DNA from: Geodermatophilus sp. TF02-6
Lineage (GTDB): Bacteria > Actinomycetota > Actinomycetes > Mycobacteriales > Geodermatophilaceae
Assembly (NCBI RefSeq): GCF_003319115.1
Contig: NZ_QOHF01000006.1
Span: forward strand, 62,001 to 126,000
Length of the DNA stretch: 64,000 nt
Reading direction: 5' to 3'
Part shown: piece after piece, positions 62,359 to 64,000 of the stretch
How the letters are laid out: each line of letters starts with the position of its first letter
Position numbering within the stretch: the stretch's first letter is position 1
Position numbers and translations under genes: made by a program
The notes under the pieces: model-generated
The model's database searches: none
The model's input: only the letters and a program-made list of their open reading frames with translations
What the model was told of the DNA's origin: nothing

Positions 62359-62638
62359 CCTGCAGGTCGTCGAGCAGAGCTGGCGCGGCTAGCCGGTCGA
62401 CTTCGCCAGCTACTCCCCCGCGGCCGCGCTGGAGTGGCGCGGCCACCGCACCATCGAGGCCCTCACCGTCCTGCGGGCCAACGGCGTCCTGTGACGAGGT
62501 CGGGGGACACCGCACAAAGCGTGACCGCACTTCTGCGGCGCCGCATGTCCCATCACACCGTGCGTAGGCCATGGCGGGGCCGCACCAGCGGAGCACCCCG
62601 TGTCGACGACGGGGTCTCTCGCGTTGCCCGGTGCCGGG
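62359..62638. other. Intergenic region with a short coding remnant
   Basis: Between eccC and the HsdR-like gene. A 33-codon open stretch on the plus strand ending in TGA at about 62494 (YSPAAALEWRGHRTIEALTV, LRANGVL) has coding character but a TAG just upstream and no start. It looks like the 3' remnant of a lost gene; its family is not recognised. Confidence 0.4.
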
Positions 62639-64000
62639 TCAGGCGACGATGTCCGATGTGGGCTGAGCAGTTGACCGCACGCTCTCCAGGACGGCGACCA
62701 GGGACGTGACGTCGGCGTCGCTGAACAGCGAGTCCGGCCCCTGCGGCGCCAGGCCGGTGAAGGGCGACTCCCACAGCAGCCCGGGGTCCATGGCGCCGTG
62801 TGCGGTCAGCTCGGCGACGACCAGCTGCACGAAGTCCAGCTGGCTGGCGGTGAGCGTCCGCCCGGCGACGAAGGTGTTCAAGGCGGCGGTGGCGGCGTCC
62901 CGTTCCAGGCCCACCAGGCCGCGGATGAACAGGCCCAGTCCCTCCGCCTGCTCCCGGGCGCGTGCGAGGTCCTCCTCGGTCGCCACGCCGGCGTCGGTGA
63001 GCATGCGCTCCAGCTCGACGAGGTCGGTCGGCGTGAGCGGCAGGTTCCGGCGCAGCTTCAGCAGCGCCACGTGACCTTCCTGCGCCTGCAGGTACGCCCG
63101 CGCCTTGGCGCGGAAGCGCTCGAACTCATCGCGCACCGGGATGCCGACGAGTGGCACCTCGGTGGCCTCGCCGAGCTGGTCGGCGAAGTCGGTGTAGACG
63201 ATCCCCCGCCGGACCTTGTCGATCAGCTGGACCAGCCCCCGGACCCGGCGGCGGGCCAGCTCCAGCAGCGGCAGCGTCACGTCGACCCACCACTCGTCAC
63301 CGCAGACGTCGTCCAGGAGCACCAGCTGCTCCCGCACGGCCGGGATCTGCGTCTGCTCGAGCAGCGCCGCCGCGAGCTGCTGCACCTGCCGCCGCAGCCG
63401 GTCGAACGCCGGATCCCCGTCGACGGCGGCCAGCTGCAGCCGCAGCATCAGCAGGTCGAACCGCTTCGCCTGCTCGTCGTCCTCGGTCACCGTGCTCGGG
63501 AGCCCGGCGAGCTCCGCGGTCACCTCGGAAGCCGCCGTCGCGTCCAGGCCGCACCACGCCTCGACCCGGGAGAACCGCTCCACCAGACGGCGGTGCGGGC
63601 GGACGATCACGTTCTCGACGTTCATCCCGCCGACCCGCTCGGTCAGCAGCAGCGAGAGGTCCCGGCGCAGGCCGGCCTCGCTGATCGTGCCGTCGTCGGC
63701 GGGATCGGGAGCCCCGCCGTCCAGGCGGGTCAGCAGCTCGACCCGCGCCGCGAACAGGCGTTCCATCAGCGAGGGGCTCACCGCGCCGGCCGCGGGGACC
63801 ACCGGCTGGTTGAAGTACTCGATGTTCTGGCAGAAGTCGAACAGGTAGAAGTCGGCCTTGTCCTGGCCGGGGCCGTAGAGGTCCGGCCGCAGCCGCGTGC
63901 CGCGGCCGATCATCTGCCAGTACTTCGCCTTGGATCGGACGGGCTTGAAGAACACCAGGTTCACGACGTCGGGGACGTCGATCCCGGTGTCGAGCATGTC
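62639..64000 (-). CDS. Type I restriction HsdR-like DEAD/DEAH helicase, C-terminal part (5' truncated)
   Basis: The frame is open to the window edge, so only about 453 C-terminal residues are seen. It begins in helicase motif V/VI ([38 protein letters not shown]), followed by [13 protein letters not shown] and the helical C-terminal region of the HsdR/EcoEI R family ([40 protein letters not shown]). In type I systems this subunit couples ATP-driven translocation to DNA cleavage. The nuclease domain and the hsdM/hsdS genes would lie beyond the edge. Confidence 0.85.
   Translation of the reverse strand, partial: DMLDTGIDVPDVVNLVFFKPVRSKAKYWQMIGRGTRLRPDLYGPGQDKADFYLFDFCQNIEYFNQPVVPAAGAVSPSLMERLFAARVELLTRLDGGAPDPADDGTISEAGLRRDLSLLLTERVGGMNVENVIVRPHRRLVERFSRVEAWCGLDATAASEVTAELAGLPSTVTEDDEQAKRFDLLMLRLQLAAVDGDPAFDRLRRQVQQLAAALLEQTQIPAVREQLVLLDDVCGDEWWVDVTLPLLELARRRVRGLVQLIDKVRRGIVYTDFADQLGEATEVPLVGIPVRDEFERFRAKARAYLQAQEGHVALLKLRRNLPLTPTDLVELERMLTDAGVATEEDLARAREQAEGLGLFIRGLVGLERDAATAALNTFVAGRTLTASQLDFVQLVVAELTAHGAMDPGLLWESPFTGLAPQGPDSLFSDADVTSLVAVLESVRSTAQPTSDIVA

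Overview
The window is chromosomal DNA from a very high-GC actinomycete and contains the replication origin region. GTG starts are frequent, and gene order matches the conserved actinobacterial origin neighbourhood known from Mycobacterium tuberculosis Rv0001-Rv0058 and Rv3907-Rv3924. Base composition, an unlinked (absent) gyrBA and a GC-rich intergenic repeat family would suit Geodermatophilaceae (Blastococcus/Geodermatophilus/Modestobacter type), but that placement is inference.

Positions 1-17000 are the origin core. On the minus strand lie dnaA, dnaN, gnd, recF, dciA, an uncharacterised gene and an ABC exporter. The dnaN-dnaA spacer is the likely oriC. On the plus strand lie rpmH, rnpA, yidD, yidC, khpB (jag), rsmG, parA and parB. 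Two perfect parS palindromes sit in front of parA, and three more parS-like sites are spread over 62 kb, two of them inside coding genes.

Positions 17000-29300 are minus-strand cell-envelope and redox genes: an ATP-grasp ligase of the D-Ala-D-Ala ligase family coupled to a PLP aminotransferase, cwlM, trxA, trxB, a membrane pseudokinase, murJ, a DUF6049-type envelope protein and a NUDIX hydrolase. Positions 29300-44300 hold pcnA, a decayed AbiEi-like gene, an MFS transporter, yqgE, a lipoprotein, ino1 with its adjacent padR and PadR operator, a DUF5318 gene, a class A PBP, a GT87 glycosyltransferase, endonuclease IV and the rpsF-ssb-rpsR-rplI operon.

Positions 44700-48300 encode the replicative helicase DnaB interrupted by two inteins. 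One lies in the Walker A loop and has class 3 hallmarks; the other lies at the RESG/SIEQ site and is class 1 with LAGLIDADG motifs. Downstream, after a broken IS5-like transposase, is an accessory island (49000-62200). It has a SPOR-domain Ser/Thr kinase, three small type VII-secretion-like proteins, a 1521-residue RHS polymorphic toxin with an AT-richer tip, a HEAT-repeat immunity candidate, and an FHA-EccC ATPase with three motor domains. The window ends inside the C-terminal part of a type I restriction HsdR-like helicase.

Two genome-wide habits stand out. First, a dispersed GC-rich palindromic repeat sits at gene 3' ends in at least nine places. Second, many genes have a TANNNT hexamer 6-8 nt before the start codon, which suggests leaderless transcripts. 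No tRNA, rRNA, CRISPR array or riboswitch was recognised.
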